From Lachnospiraceae bacterium GAM79 (GTDB taxonomy: Bacteria > Bacillota > Clostridia > Lachnospirales > Lachnospiraceae), in assembly GCA_020735665.1 (NCBI GenBank), contig CP085928.1:682001-746000 (forward strand): a stretch of 64,000 nt of DNA. The letters run 5' to 3'. Shown one piece after another: positions 46,320 through 54,999 of this stretch (position 1 is the first letter of the stretch; each line of letters begins with the position of its first letter). The position numbers and the translations under genes are program-made. The notes beneath the pieces are model-generated. The model made no database searches and had not been told where the DNA came from. It worked only from the letters and a program-made list of their open reading frames with translations.

Positions 46320-48212
46320 ATGTTTAAGAAAAAAATGCTCAGATGCCGCAGGCAGATTCTGGCAGCTGCTTTATGTGTATCAATGACGTTGGCACTTTCT
46401 GCTTGTGGAGAAGACAGCGGAGAGCGTAAGCATCTCTCGGACGGTCAGGGAACAGATAGAACAACCGAGACTGTAACAACTGAGGAGGAACAGGAAGTTT
46501 TCTCAGAGAATGCAGAGAAGGTGCAGAAGGAATTTGAACAGTATCTGGATGATTATTTTAAAGATGCTGTTACAGAAGATACAATGACCTATAACTATTC
46601 TATAAAAAATGGTGCAGATTATGGAATCGAGGAGCCGGAGGTGACACTCGGTGACCCGGGCATGACCGAAGAAGGAATCAAGGAAGATAAGGCGGAATTT
46701 GATAAGTGGGTAGATGAACTGGAGAAAATTGACAGAGCATGTCTGACAGAAGACCAGAAGCTGACATACGATGTGCTTGATGAGTATTTTGACGTTGCAG
46801 CAGGTGTATATGATAATGTATATCTGTATGAACCGTTTTCTCCGATGAGAGGACTTCAGGCGAATATTGCTTCGATGTTTACCGACTATCGGTTTGATGA
46901 TAAGGGTGATGTTGAACGATATATAGAATTACTGGGGCAGATCCCGGAGTATTTTCAGGAATATCTGGACTTTGAAAAAGAAAAATCTGAGAAAGGATAT
47001 TTTATGAGTGATGAAGTCTGTCAGAAGGTGATCGATCAATGTCAGACTTTTATAGAGAATAAAGATGATCATTTTATGGTGACCGTATTTAACGATAATA
47101 TGGATCGACTTGATTTTCTGTCTGATGAGGAAAAGACGGAATTCAAAGAGCAGAACAAAGAGGCTGTTCAGAATTCTCTTATTCCTGCTTTTGAGAATAT
47201 CATAACTGTATTTACAGACCTGAAGGGAACAGGAAAGAACCGGATGGGGATCTGTAACTATGAAGGGGGTAAAGAGTATTATGAATATCTGCTGAAGACA
47301 TATGCAGGGACTTCAAAGAGTGCGGATGAAGTGATCGATATGTTAGATAATGAGCTTAAGAACCTGATGACAGATATTTATCAGGTGTATTTCATGAATA
47401 AAGATGCTTATGAATATTTTGCATCCAATTATGATGATATCTTTGCAGCTACAAATGAGATGTCTGCTTCTGATATGATCGATCGGATGATGGAGGACGC
47501 ATCGGAGAACTATCCGGATATCGGAACCATACATTATCAGGCAGAGCCGCTTGATAAGAGTCTGGAAACAATCATGGACGATGTATTAGCTTATTATATG
47601 GCACCTGCTATTGATGATCCGGATAACAATCTGATCCGTTACAATGGCATGCATACAGATGGTATGTGGACAACTCTGGCACATGAAGGGTATCCGGGAC
47701 ATATGCTTCAGAATGCATATTATATGTCTACAGATCCGGAACCGGTAAGAACCCTTATGAGTTTTCTTGGTTATAAAGAGGGCTGGGCGATGTATGCATG
47801 TTATGATTCCCTGTACTATTATCAGTATGAAGAAGAGTCATATGGAGATGCCATTGCAGATCTGTATAAATTGAATGATGAGATGAGTTATCTGATCATG
47901 GGAAGAATTGACCTCGGAGTTAATTACGAGGGATGGTCATTGGATGAGACGAAGCAGTACCTGACGGAACAGGGCATGGATGCCGGTAGTGCAGATGAGC
48001 TTTACTATACATTAGTGGGGGATCCTGCGGTATACCAGAGCTATTCAACCGGATATTATGAGTTGAAGGAACTGCGGGATTATGCTGAGGAGAAGCTCGG
48101 TGATGCATTTGATGTAAAAGAGTTCAATACGATCATTTTAGAGACCGGACCATGTCAGTATGACATATTAAAGAAGCAGATCGATAAGAAATTACAGGGA
48201 AATGTGATCTAG
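46320..48212 (+). CDS. DUF885-family lipoprotein, putative metallopeptidase
   Basis: A 630-residue exported lipoprotein: a basic start, hydrophobic core and lipobox LALSAC with Cys29 as the lipidated residue. The mature part carries the DUF885 signature with HEGYPGH at about 455-461, a zinc-binding HExxxxH-type motif with an expected downstream Glu (EGWAMYA near 485). DUF885 proteins resemble carboxypeptidase-like metallopeptidases. It would act on peptides at the outer face of the membrane. AGGAGAAAGG precedes the ATG. Confidence 0.85.
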   Translation: MFKKKMLRCRRQILAAALCVSMTLALSACGEDSGERKHLSDGQGTDRTTETVTTEEEQEVFSENAEKVQKEFEQYLDDYFKDAVTEDTMTYNYSIKNGADYGIEEPEVTLGDPGMTEEGIKEDKAEFDKWVDELEKIDRACLTEDQKLTYDVLDEYFDVAAGVYDNVYLYEPFSPMRGLQANIASMFTDYRFDDKGDVERYIELLGQIPEYFQEYLDFEKEKSEKGYFMSDEVCQKVIDQCQTFIENKDDHFMVTVFNDNMDRLDFLSDEEKTEFKEQNKEAVQNSLIPAFENIITVFTDLKGTGKNRMGICNYEGGKEYYEYLLKTYAGTSKSADEVIDMLDNELKNLMTDIYQVYFMNKDAYEYFASNYDDIFAATNEMSASDMIDRMMEDASENYPDIGTIHYQAEPLDKSLETIMDDVLAYYMAPAIDDPDNNLIRYNGMHTDGMWTTLAHEGYPGHMLQNAYYMSTDPEPVRTLMSFLGYKEGWAMYACYDSLYYYQYEEESYGDAIADLYKLNDEMSYLIMGRIDLGVNYEGWSLDETKQYLTEQGMDAGSADELYYTLVGDPAVYQSYSTGYYELKELRDYAEEKLGDAFDVKEFNTIILETGPCQYDILKKQIDKKLQGNVI

Positions 48213-48272
48213 GAAATATATTTTTGCCTTTTTCGGAATATGTTTATTATAAAGGGAAAAAGGATCTAAAAT

Positions 48273-50003
48273 ATGATATGCGATGATGTTGCTTACCGGG
48301 AAGATTATGTGGACTATCTGATTGAATACAATGGAGAAACCGAAACGGTTCTGGATATTTATAAAGATACAGGATGTGTTAATTTTATAGATGAGCGGTT
48401 TGCCGTGTTATACCGTCCGAAACCGGATGATTATATGGAGAGTTTTTCCAGACTGGAATATACATTGTTTCCCAAGTTATACGGATTGATGGATACCAGC
48501 AGCGTAGAGGCTGTTGGAGCAGTGAATGTACAGCAGGAGAATATTTTGGGATTGACAGGTAAGAATATCATTATCGGAATCATAGATACCGGAATTGATA
48601 TACAGAACCCGTTGTTTCAGAATGCGGTAGGTCAGACGAGGATTCTTGCTGCATGGGATCAGTCCGTGCCGGGAGGAGAACAGACCGGAGAGTTTCCCGG
48701 ATATGGAACCGTGTATACCGGAGATGAGATAAATGAAGCGATCCGAAATGGTACTTCTGTTCTGCAGGATGAGAACGGACATGGAACTTTTCTTGCCGGA
48801 ATAGCGGCCGGAGGAAAGACCGATGATTTTACAGGAGTCGCACCGGAGGCAGATTTTGTAATTGTCAAATTAAAACAGGCAAAACAGAATCTCAGAGGGC
48901 TCTATGGTGTACCGGAAGATGTAGATGCCTATCAGGAAAATGATATTATGATGGGCATCTCTTTTTTATGCAGGCAGGCAAGCATAGAACAGAAATATCT
49001 GTCGATACTGGTTGGAGTCGGTTCGAACAGTGGAAGTCATACAGGAGCATCGGCATTGGAATCCCTGATTGCAAATGTTGGTATTATGACCGGAATTGCA
49101 GTGTCTGTTGCGGGAGGAAATGAGGGCATCGCAGGGCATCATTTTCATGGTATGATACCGAGAGATCGGTTATATACGGAGATGGAGATCAATGTAACCG
49201 GGAATGACAGCTTTACCCTTGAGATATGGGGAGCGGTTCCTAATATATATTCAGTTGCTTTTGAGATTCCGGGTGGGGAATATGTGAGCCAGATTCCACC
49301 CCGATTTGATAAAAGTGAGACAATACGTCCGATCTTTGGTGGAGGTATCATCTATGTTGATTATTTTCTGGTCGAGGATCAGTCGGGAGAAGATCTGATC
49401 ATGATGCGCTTCTTTGATCCGCCGAACGGTCTGTGGAGAATACGTGTCTATGGTGTGGGAGATACCGATAAATCTTTTCATGCATGGTTGCCGATCACAC
49501 GATTTTTATCGGAGAATACCAGATTTGTAAGTCCATCACCGGAAACTACACTTACGAATCCTGCGACGGCAGTTATTCCTATGTGCGTATGTGCCTATGA
49601 TCATTATTCAAACAGTCTTTATTTGAATGGCAGCAGGGGATATACGGCAGCAGATGATATCAAGCCTGATTTTGTCGCACCGGGAGTGGATGTCTATGGA
49701 CCGGGAAAAGCACGCACATTTGTACGAAGATCCGGGACTTCGGTTGCAGCAGCCCATTGTGCCGGTTGTGCAGCATTGATCCTGCAATGGGTAAGAGATC
49801 GTGATATTACACGTTTTATTAATGGAAACCAGATCAGGAATTATTTTATACGTGGAACGATACGACCGGGAACGGATCAGGCTCCGATCGAGAATATCGT
49901 ACATGAGGGAAGCGGGTATGTCTATGCGAGAGAATATCCAAATCGTGAATGGGGATATGGAATATTGAATATCTATAATACATTTGACAGACTTCGTACC
50001 TGA
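48273..50003 (+). CDS. Csp-like subtilisin-family serine protease
   Basis: A 576-residue S8 peptidase without a signal peptide. The catalytic triad is present: Asp105 in IIDTGID, His170 in ENGHGTFLAGI and Ser490 in RSGTSVAAAH. A long insertion between His and Ser and an N-terminal prodomain-like region (1 to about 80) match the Csp/germination-protease type of Clostridia, where Csp proteases cleave SleC-type lytic enzymes at germination. That role is possible here but not shown by context. RBS AAGGGAAAAAGGA precedes the ATG. Confidence 0.88.
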   Translation: MICDDVAYREDYVDYLIEYNGETETVLDIYKDTGCVNFIDERFAVLYRPKPDDYMESFSRLEYTLFPKLYGLMDTSSVEAVGAVNVQQENILGLTGKNIIIGIIDTGIDIQNPLFQNAVGQTRILAAWDQSVPGGEQTGEFPGYGTVYTGDEINEAIRNGTSVLQDENGHGTFLAGIAAGGKTDDFTGVAPEADFVIVKLKQAKQNLRGLYGVPEDVDAYQENDIMMGISFLCRQASIEQKYLSILVGVGSNSGSHTGASALESLIANVGIMTGIAVSVAGGNEGIAGHHFHGMIPRDRLYTEMEINVTGNDSFTLEIWGAVPNIYSVAFEIPGGEYVSQIPPRFDKSETIRPIFGGGIIYVDYFLVEDQSGEDLIMMRFFDPPNGLWRIRVYGVGDTDKSFHAWLPITRFLSENTRFVSPSPETTLTNPATAVIPMCVCAYDHYSNSLYLNGSRGYTAADDIKPDFVAPGVDVYGPGKARTFVRRSGTSVAAAHCAGCAALILQWVRDRDITRFINGNQIRNYFIRGTIRPGTDQAPIENIVHEGSGYVYAREYPNREWGYGILNIYNTFDRLRT

Positions 50004-50074
50004 CCGGTTATATCATGAAAATTGTATCTAAAATGTGAAAATTGTAAAAGATTTATAATTTTTAACAAAATGGT

Positions 50075-50103
50075 TTTACAGAATTTGAGAGGTGTATTAT
50101 ACT
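50075..50103 (+). promoter_or_regulatory. Promoter of the PTE-repeat gene
   Basis: TTTACA (50075-50080), 17-base spacer, TATACT (50098-50103). About 75 bp before the chosen start codon at 50178. Confidence 0.7.
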
Positions 50104-50177
50104 ATACATGTTTGTAAAAGAAATGTATAAAAAAATTAAAAAACTTATGAAAAATTGTAATGATTTCGGAGGATTTT

Positions 50178-50936
50178 ATGGATAAAGATCAGGAATTACT
50201 GGATCCATTTCAGGATGATTTGGATATTTCTGAAGTATTGGATGATTCGGAGGATGAGATATATGATTCCGAAGATGATCCGGAAGCTTCAGAGGAAGAC
50301 GAAACAGAAGAATACGAAGAAAACGAAGAAGCCGAAGAAGACGATTCTGATTTGAATGATAAAAAAGCGAAAAGAATTCGTGCTATTCATATTGCGGTCG
50401 TTGTACTTGGTGTATTGATCGTTTGTGAATATACTTTTTTCGGAGTGTTCTTCCATAATAATAAGAAAAAGTATGAAAAGGCGCAGAAAGCAGCTTCGGT
50501 CACGGAAGCAGAGGCAGAAGAAGATACGGAAGAGAATGTAGTAACGGAAGCCCCGCTTCCTACTACAAATGTAAATGATGACCGGACAAGCACGACAGCT
50601 GAGGCAACGACAGAGAATAGAACATATGAGCCTTCGACCACCTCAACAGAGAGCCAGAGAACAGAGAATCCGACTGAGGCTCCTACGACAGCATCAACAA
50701 CAGAAGAAGTAACAACTGAGAAACCTACAGAGGCACCGACGGAAGCACCTACAGAGAAGCCAACGGAGGCACCTACAGAGGCACCGACGGAAGCCCCTAC
50801 AGAGAAGCCTACTGAGAAACCAACGGAGGCACCGACGGAAGCACCTACAGAGGCACCGACGGAAGCACCTACAGAGAAGCCAACGGAGGCACCGACGGAA
50901 GCACCTACGGAAGCGGCTGTTGAGAGCGTAGAATAA
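50178..50936 (+). CDS. Acidic single-pass membrane protein with Pro-Thr-Glu repeat tail
   Basis: A 252-residue protein. I start at ATG 50178, six bases after GGAGG; an ATG at 50160 lies before that site. A very acidic N-terminus (about 1-65) precedes one membrane helix at about 72-92, followed by an extracellular tail of EAPTEKPTEAPT-type repeats. Such a tail resembles a wall-spanning stalk. No C-terminal sorting signal. It ends 24 bp before the DUF512 gene. Function unknown. Confidence 0.7.
   Translation: MDKDQELLDPFQDDLDISEVLDDSEDEIYDSEDDPEASEEDETEEYEENEEAEEDDSDLNDKKAKRIRAIHIAVVVLGVLIVCEYTFFGVFFHNNKKKYEKAQKAASVTEAEAEEDTEENVVTEAPLPTTNVNDDRTSTTAEATTENRTYEPSTTSTESQRTENPTEAPTTASTTEEVTTEKPTEAPTEAPTEKPTEAPTEAPTEAPTEKPTEKPTEAPTEAPTEAPTEAPTEKPTEAPTEAPTEAAVESVE
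50700..50915 (+). repeat. Tandem repeats encoding (E)APTEKPTE units
   Basis: The coding region alternates near-identical 12- to 24-base units such as ACGGAAGCACCTACAGAGGC and AAGCCAACGGAGGCACC. Repeat number could vary between strains while keeping the frame. Confidence 0.85.
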
Positions 50937-50960
50937 GCAGAATATGAGTGAGGAACTACG

Positions 50961-52379
50961 TTGAAAAAAAATGAGCATTTAATTACTGTAGTCTATCCCG
51001 GCTCCATAGCGGAAGAAATGGAGATTGAAACGGGAGATTATCTGCTTGCAATAAATGATAAAGAGATAAAAGATGTATTCGATTATCGATACATGATAAA
51101 AGATGAATATATAGAGGTTCTGATTCGTAAATCCTATGGAGAAGAATGGCTGCTTGAGATTGAAAAGGATTATGATGATGATCTGGGTGTGGAATTTGAA
51201 AATGGTCTTATGAGCGATTATCGATCCTGCACCAATAAATGCATGTTTTGTTTTATTGATCAGATGCCTCCGGGAATGAGGGAGACACTTTATTTTAAAG
51301 ACGATGATTCCCGTCTGTCCTTTTTACAGGGAAATTATATCACACTGACAAATATGACAGATGAGGATGTTGACCGTATTATAAAGATGCAGCTTGCACC
51401 GATCAACATATCTATTCAGACGACCAATCCTGATCTGCGGTGTAAGATGCTGCATAATCGTTTTGCAGGCGACCGGTTAAAATATCTGGATCGTCTGTTT
51501 GAAGGACATGTAGAGATGAATGGCCAGATCGTTCTCTGTAAGCATGTAAATGATGGAACGGAGCTTGAACGGAGTATCAGGGATCTGGGGAAATATCTGC
51601 CTTTCATGCGCAGTGTATCTGTTGTTCCGGCAGGACTTACGAAATACAGACAGGGGCTGTATCCGTTAGAATTATTTACGAAAGAAGAAGCGGGACAGGT
51701 CATTGATCTGATCGAGAGTTATCAGAAAAAATTTTATGAGCAATATTCGCTTCATTTTATCCATGCAAGTGACGAATGGTATATAACGGCCGGGAGGGAT
51801 TTCCCGGAGGCGGAACGATATGATGGGTATATCCAGCTGGAAAACGGTGTCGGAATGATGCGCTTATTCTTAGAAGAATTTGATGAAGCATATCGGGAGA
51901 TGCTGGATGCACCTGATTATCAGGTCAGGAGGGAGACTTTTCATCGAACGGTCTGTATGGCAACCGGTAAATTGACCTACAGTACGATCGATAATTTTGC
52001 AAATCGTCTGATGGAGGCGTTCCCGGGACTTACGATCCGGGTGTATTGTATCAGAAATGATTTTTTTGGAGAAACGATCACTGTTTCAGGACTGATCACC
52101 GGTATCGATCTGACAACACAGTTAAAGGAGATACAGGACGCAGGTGTTGATCTTGGAGAAGCCTTGCTTATTCCGTCGAATATGCTTCGTATGGGAGAAA
52201 AGGTATTTTTAGATGATATGACGGTGGATCAGGTAGAAGAACGGCTGGGACTGCATGTGGTTCCGATCGAATCAGGCGGTGCGGATTTCATTCAGGCAGT
52301 TATTGATCCTTCGTATTCCATGGATCGAAATAATGAGACATTAGGATATATTCAGGCATTTGATGATGACGAGAATTAA
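50961..52379 (+). CDS. DUF512-family radical SAM protein
   Basis: A 472-residue protein. Residues 8 to about 70 look like a PDZ-type domain (VYPGSIAEEMEIETGDYLLAINDKEI). A radical SAM cluster motif follows: CTNKCMFCFIDQMP, with the CxxxCxxC ligands for the 4Fe-4S cluster. The DUF512 region covers the C-terminal half. Members are thought to modify proteins or RNA with radical chemistry; the target is not known to me. The start is a TTG at 50961 with a weak AGGA site; no ATG in frame lies near. A strong terminator follows. Confidence 0.83.
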   Translation: MKKNEHLITVVYPGSIAEEMEIETGDYLLAINDKEIKDVFDYRYMIKDEYIEVLIRKSYGEEWLLEIEKDYDDDLGVEFENGLMSDYRSCTNKCMFCFIDQMPPGMRETLYFKDDDSRLSFLQGNYITLTNMTDEDVDRIIKMQLAPINISIQTTNPDLRCKMLHNRFAGDRLKYLDRLFEGHVEMNGQIVLCKHVNDGTELERSIRDLGKYLPFMRSVSVVPAGLTKYRQGLYPLELFTKEEAGQVIDLIESYQKKFYEQYSLHFIHASDEWYITAGRDFPEAERYDGYIQLENGVGMMRLFLEEFDEAYREMLDAPDYQVRRETFHRTVCMATGKLTYSTIDNFANRLMEAFPGLTIRVYCIRNDFFGETITVSGLITGIDLTTQLKEIQDAGVDLGEALLIPSNMLRMGEKVFLDDMTVDQVEERLGLHVVPIESGGADFIQAVIDPSYSMDRNNETLGYIQAFDDDEN

Positions 52380-52415
52380 TGCGTTTATCCGGGTTAACAG
52401 CAATAAAAATATGAC

Positions 52416-52463
52416 AGAGCATCTTTTTCAGGTTGACATAAATCTGAAAAAGATGCTCTTTTT
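52416..52463 (+). terminator. Intrinsic terminator after the DUF512 gene
   Basis: AGAGCATCTTTTTCAG (52416-52431) pairs perfectly with CTGAAAAAGATGCTCT (52444-52459), followed by TTTT. A 16-bp stem. Confidence 0.92.
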
Positions 52464-52469
52464 GGGTAA

Positions 52470-52497
52470 TTGTAATTTCATTCTAAAGTGGTACAAT
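52470..52497 (+). promoter_or_regulatory. Promoter for the 4-hydroxybutyrate dehydrogenase gene
   Basis: TTGTAA (52470-52475), 16-base spacer, TACAAT (52492-52497), about 54 bp before the start codon. Confidence 0.6.
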
Positions 52498-52550
52498 GTG
52501 AGCACTAAATTGTGATACAAAAATAATAAGAAGACGAATGGAGGATACGC

Positions 52551-53663
52551 ATGAAACAGCTAATGATTAAACCAACGATTTACAAGTATGATACATGTAA
52601 GAAATTTGCAGAAGAATTTCATATCGAAAAAGGTGATCTTGTTATCACAAACGAATATATCTATGAGCCATTCTTCGGGAAGTTAAATCTGGAATGTGAT
52701 GTTATTTATCAGGAAAAATACGGAGCCGGTGAACCGTCTGACGATATGGCAGAAGCAATCTATAAGGATATTAAGGGGGAGCATAAGCGTATTATCGCGA
52801 TCGGCGGAGGAACAGTTATTGATATCTCCAAGCTGTTTGCATTAAAGTATGTGTCACCGATCTTAGACCTTTATGATGGTAAACTTCCGATAGAAAAGGA
52901 CAAAGAGCTGGTGCTGGTTCCAACTACCTGTGGAACCGGGTCTGAAGTGACGAATATAGCCATTCTGGCATTAAACAGTCGTGGAACTAAAAAAGGTCTT
53001 GCGGTTGATGAAATGTATGGAGATTCGGCTGTTTTGATACCGGAGCTGTTGACAGGACTGCCGTTCCGTTTCTTTGCAACCAGCTCGATCGATGCCTTGG
53101 TACATGCGGTTGAATCAAGCTTATCACCAAAGGGCAATGAATATACCAGAATGTTCGGTTATAAGGCTATTGATATGATCCTTCATGGTTATATGGAGAT
53201 TCGTGATAAGGGTCCGGATGCAAGAATTCCGTTATTAGATCGTTTCCTTGTAGCTTCTAACTACGCCGGTATTGCATTTGGAAATGCGGGATGCGCAGCA
53301 GTACATGCCTTAAGCTATCCGCTTGGAGCAACCTATCATGTGGCACACGGAGAATCTAATTATGCCATGTTTACAGGAGTTATGAAGAACTATATGGAGA
53401 TCAAACAGGATGGGGAGATCGCGAAGCTTAATTCTTTTATAGCAGATATTCTTGGCTGTGATGTTGAAAATGTCTATGAGTCTCTGGAGAATTTGTTAAA
53501 TATCCTGATTCCGAAGAAGGCTTTACATGAGTATGGAGTAACAGAAGAGGATCTTGTCGAATTCACAGATTCTGTAATGACGAATCAGGGGCGTCTGATG
53601 GCGAATAATTTCGTAGAGCTTGATCGTGACAGGGTTTATAAGATATACAAAGAACTTTATTGA
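52551..53663 (+). CDS. 4hbD: 4-Hydroxybutyrate dehydrogenase (iron-type)
   Basis: A 370-residue group III, iron-dependent alcohol dehydrogenase. It interconverts succinate semialdehyde and 4-hydroxybutyrate, using NAD(H). The sequence follows the Clostridium kluyveri enzyme closely as I remember it (KGDLVITNEYIYEPF, YGAGEPSDDMAE, IGGGTVIDISK, PTTCGTGSEVTN). Metal ligands are seen in ATSSIDALVHAVES and VHALSYPLGATYHVAHGESN. This is one step of the succinate-to-crotonyl-CoA route to butyrate. The other genes of that route are not in the window. Element E begins directly after its stop. Confidence 0.9.
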   Translation: MKQLMIKPTIYKYDTCKKFAEEFHIEKGDLVITNEYIYEPFFGKLNLECDVIYQEKYGAGEPSDDMAEAIYKDIKGEHKRIIAIGGGTVIDISKLFALKYVSPILDLYDGKLPIEKDKELVLVPTTCGTGSEVTNIAILALNSRGTKKGLAVDEMYGDSAVLIPELLTGLPFRFFATSSIDALVHAVESSLSPKGNEYTRMFGYKAIDMILHGYMEIRDKGPDARIPLLDRFLVASNYAGIAFGNAGCAAVHALSYPLGATYHVAHGESNYAMFTGVMKNYMEIKQDGEIAKLNSFIADILGCDVENVYESLENLLNILIPKKALHEYGVTEEDLVEFTDSVMTNQGRLMANNFVELDRDRVYKIYKELY

Positions 53664-53842
53664 TCCGAACAAAAATAAACCAACCCTGCAGCCTGTATAT
53701 TTTACGAAGCAAACCTATTCAATCGCCGGTCCTTAGTGAGACGTATTTACGTCGAACTTAGTACCGTTGCGTGAGAATCGAGCGCAAGCGTTTTGCGTAG
53801 TAAATATATACAGGCTGTAGGGTTGGTTTATTTTTGTTCGGA
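53664..53842 (+). repeat. Dispersed structured element, copy E
   Basis: Arms 53664-53705 and 53800-53842 pair over about 42 bases with one G-U pair and one extra base, the longest in the family. The 5' arm begins on the base after the 4hbD stop codon. The core is GCCGGTCCTTAG, a hairpin GACGT-ATTT-ACGTC, CTTAGTACCGTTGCG, and GC-GCAA-GC at 53782-53789. The rest of the 341-bp spacer to the first spo0A-like gene holds that gene's promoter region. Confidence 0.9.
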
Positions 53843-53877
53843 TTTAGACATAATTCCCCGCGTTTCATCTTAGATTA

Positions 53878-53924
53878 TGTCGAGATCATACAGAATTACT
53901 CCGTAGAGGCGAAAAGCTGTCGCA
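53878..53924 (+). promoter_or_regulatory. Weak 0A-box-like sites ahead of the first Spo0A homologue
   Basis: TGTCGAG (53878-53884) and TGTCGCA (53918-53924) differ by one and two bases from the Spo0A box TGTCGAA. Their position in the promoter region is suggestive only. Confidence 0.3.
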
Positions 53925-53943
53925 ACTTGCGGAGAGTAGGATA

Positions 53944-53972
53944 TTCCAAAGGCAGAACCAAGGTACTATAAT
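53944..53972 (+). promoter_or_regulatory. Promoter of the first Spo0A homologue
   Basis: TTCCAA (53944-53949), 17-base spacer, TATAAT (53967-53972), 33 bp before the start codon. The -10 box is perfect, the -35 poor, which fits an activator-dependent promoter. Confidence 0.5.
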
Positions 53973-54004
53973 GTTGTCCAAGGCAGAAGATCAGGAGGGA
54001 CATT

Positions 54005-54829
54005 ATGAATTATGTAAAAATAATGATGGTAAAGCGCGACAAAAGAGAAATCGAACAGTTAAGGGATATTATACAGTCAGTTGCAACGTATGAATTGGTG
54101 GGGATATGTGACAACGGACAAGATGCTGTCAGGGGAATTGCCGAAAAGAATCCGGATATTGTCATTTTAGATGAAGTCTTACCGGGAAAAGATGTACTGG
54201 AGATAGCAGAATCAGTAATACATAATAAAAATCTGAAAAATGTAAAATTTATTTTATGCGGCTCAAAGACACATAAACAATATCTGGATTTTATTTACTA
54301 TAAGATCGCTGATCGTCTGATATTAAGGCTTCTCGATCTGCCATATGATGACAGAAAAGTCAGGGAAGTAATTGACGATGTTATGAAAGCAAAACGGAAT
54401 GACAATTATCAGAATATGGTAGAGCCGGAGAATGACAGCACGGTTTTAGAAGCAGTCGTAACAGATATTATTCATGAGATCGGTGTTCCTGCTCATATAA
54501 AAGGATATCAGTATCTTCGGAGTGCTATATTGATGGCTGTTCAAGATATGGATATATTGAATTCCATTACAAAACAGTTATACCCATCGATTGCAGAGGA
54601 GTATGGGACAACCTCATCGCGGGTAGAGAGAGCTATCCGCCATGCGATCGAAGTTGCATGGGGCAGAGGCAGCATGGATACGATCAACGACCTGTTCGGA
54701 TATACGATCAATGCAGGTAAAGGGAAGCCTACAAATTCGGAATTTATTGCACTGATTGCAGATAAGATTCGTCTGGATAATCGTCAGTTGATTCGAAAAC
54801 CGGAGTATACCTTAAAAAGTATTTCCTAA
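54005..54829 (+). CDS. Spo0A-like protein with degenerate receiver domain
   Basis: A 274-residue paralogue of Spo0A. The C-terminal half keeps the Spo0A DNA-binding domain ([41 protein letters not shown]), which recognises 0A boxes. The N-terminal receiver keeps the phosphoacceptor Asp56 ([11 protein letters not shown]), but has only Asp12 where an acidic pair is usual, lacks the conserved Ser/Thr region ([10 protein letters not shown]), and replaces the invariant Lys-Pro by Leu-Pro (LLDLPYDD). It may be constitutively active, inactive as a phosphoreceiver or a competitor of Spo0A. RBS AGGAGGG precedes the ATG. Confidence 0.88.
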   Translation: MNYVKIMMVKRDKREIEQLRDIIQSVATYELVGICDNGQDAVRGIAEKNPDIVILDEVLPGKDVLEIAESVIHNKNLKNVKFILCGSKTHKQYLDFIYYKIADRLILRLLDLPYDDRKVREVIDDVMKAKRNDNYQNMVEPENDSTVLEAVVTDIIHEIGVPAHIKGYQYLRSAILMAVQDMDILNSITKQLYPSIAEEYGTTSSRVERAIRHAIEVAWGRGSMDTINDLFGYTINAGKGKPTNSEFIALIADKIRLDNRQLIRKPEYTLKSIS

Positions 54830-54851
54830 AATATCCGGTTGCGTTACTATA

Positions 54852-54868
54852 TGTCGACAAATGTCGAA
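54852..54868 (+). promoter_or_regulatory. Paired 0A boxes upstream of spo0A
   Basis: TGTCGAC (54852-54858) and TGTCGAA (54862-54868), spaced 10 bp (one helical turn), match the TGTCGAA consensus at six and seven of seven bases; a weaker TGGCGCA follows at 54872. Tandem boxes one turn apart fit binding of a Spo0A dimer and so autoregulation or control by the paralogue. Seen in sequence; function inferred. Confidence 0.6.
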
Positions 54869-54884
54869 AAATGGCGCAAATTTC

Positions 54885-54919
54885 ACTTCTCAGGGGTACA
54901 TGAGGTAAACCTGAGAAGT
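54885..54919 (+). terminator. Hairpin between the two Spo0A genes
   Basis: ACTTCTCAGG (54885-54894) pairs perfectly with CCTGAGAAGT (54910-54919); TCTTT follows. It may end the first gene's transcript or act as a leader hairpin of the second. Confidence 0.5.
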
Positions 54920-54999
54920 TCTTTACAAATTGGATTTTGACAAATATACTTAGAAAACAGTCGATTTTTCAAAAAAAATAGAATTAAGGGGGATTGAAG

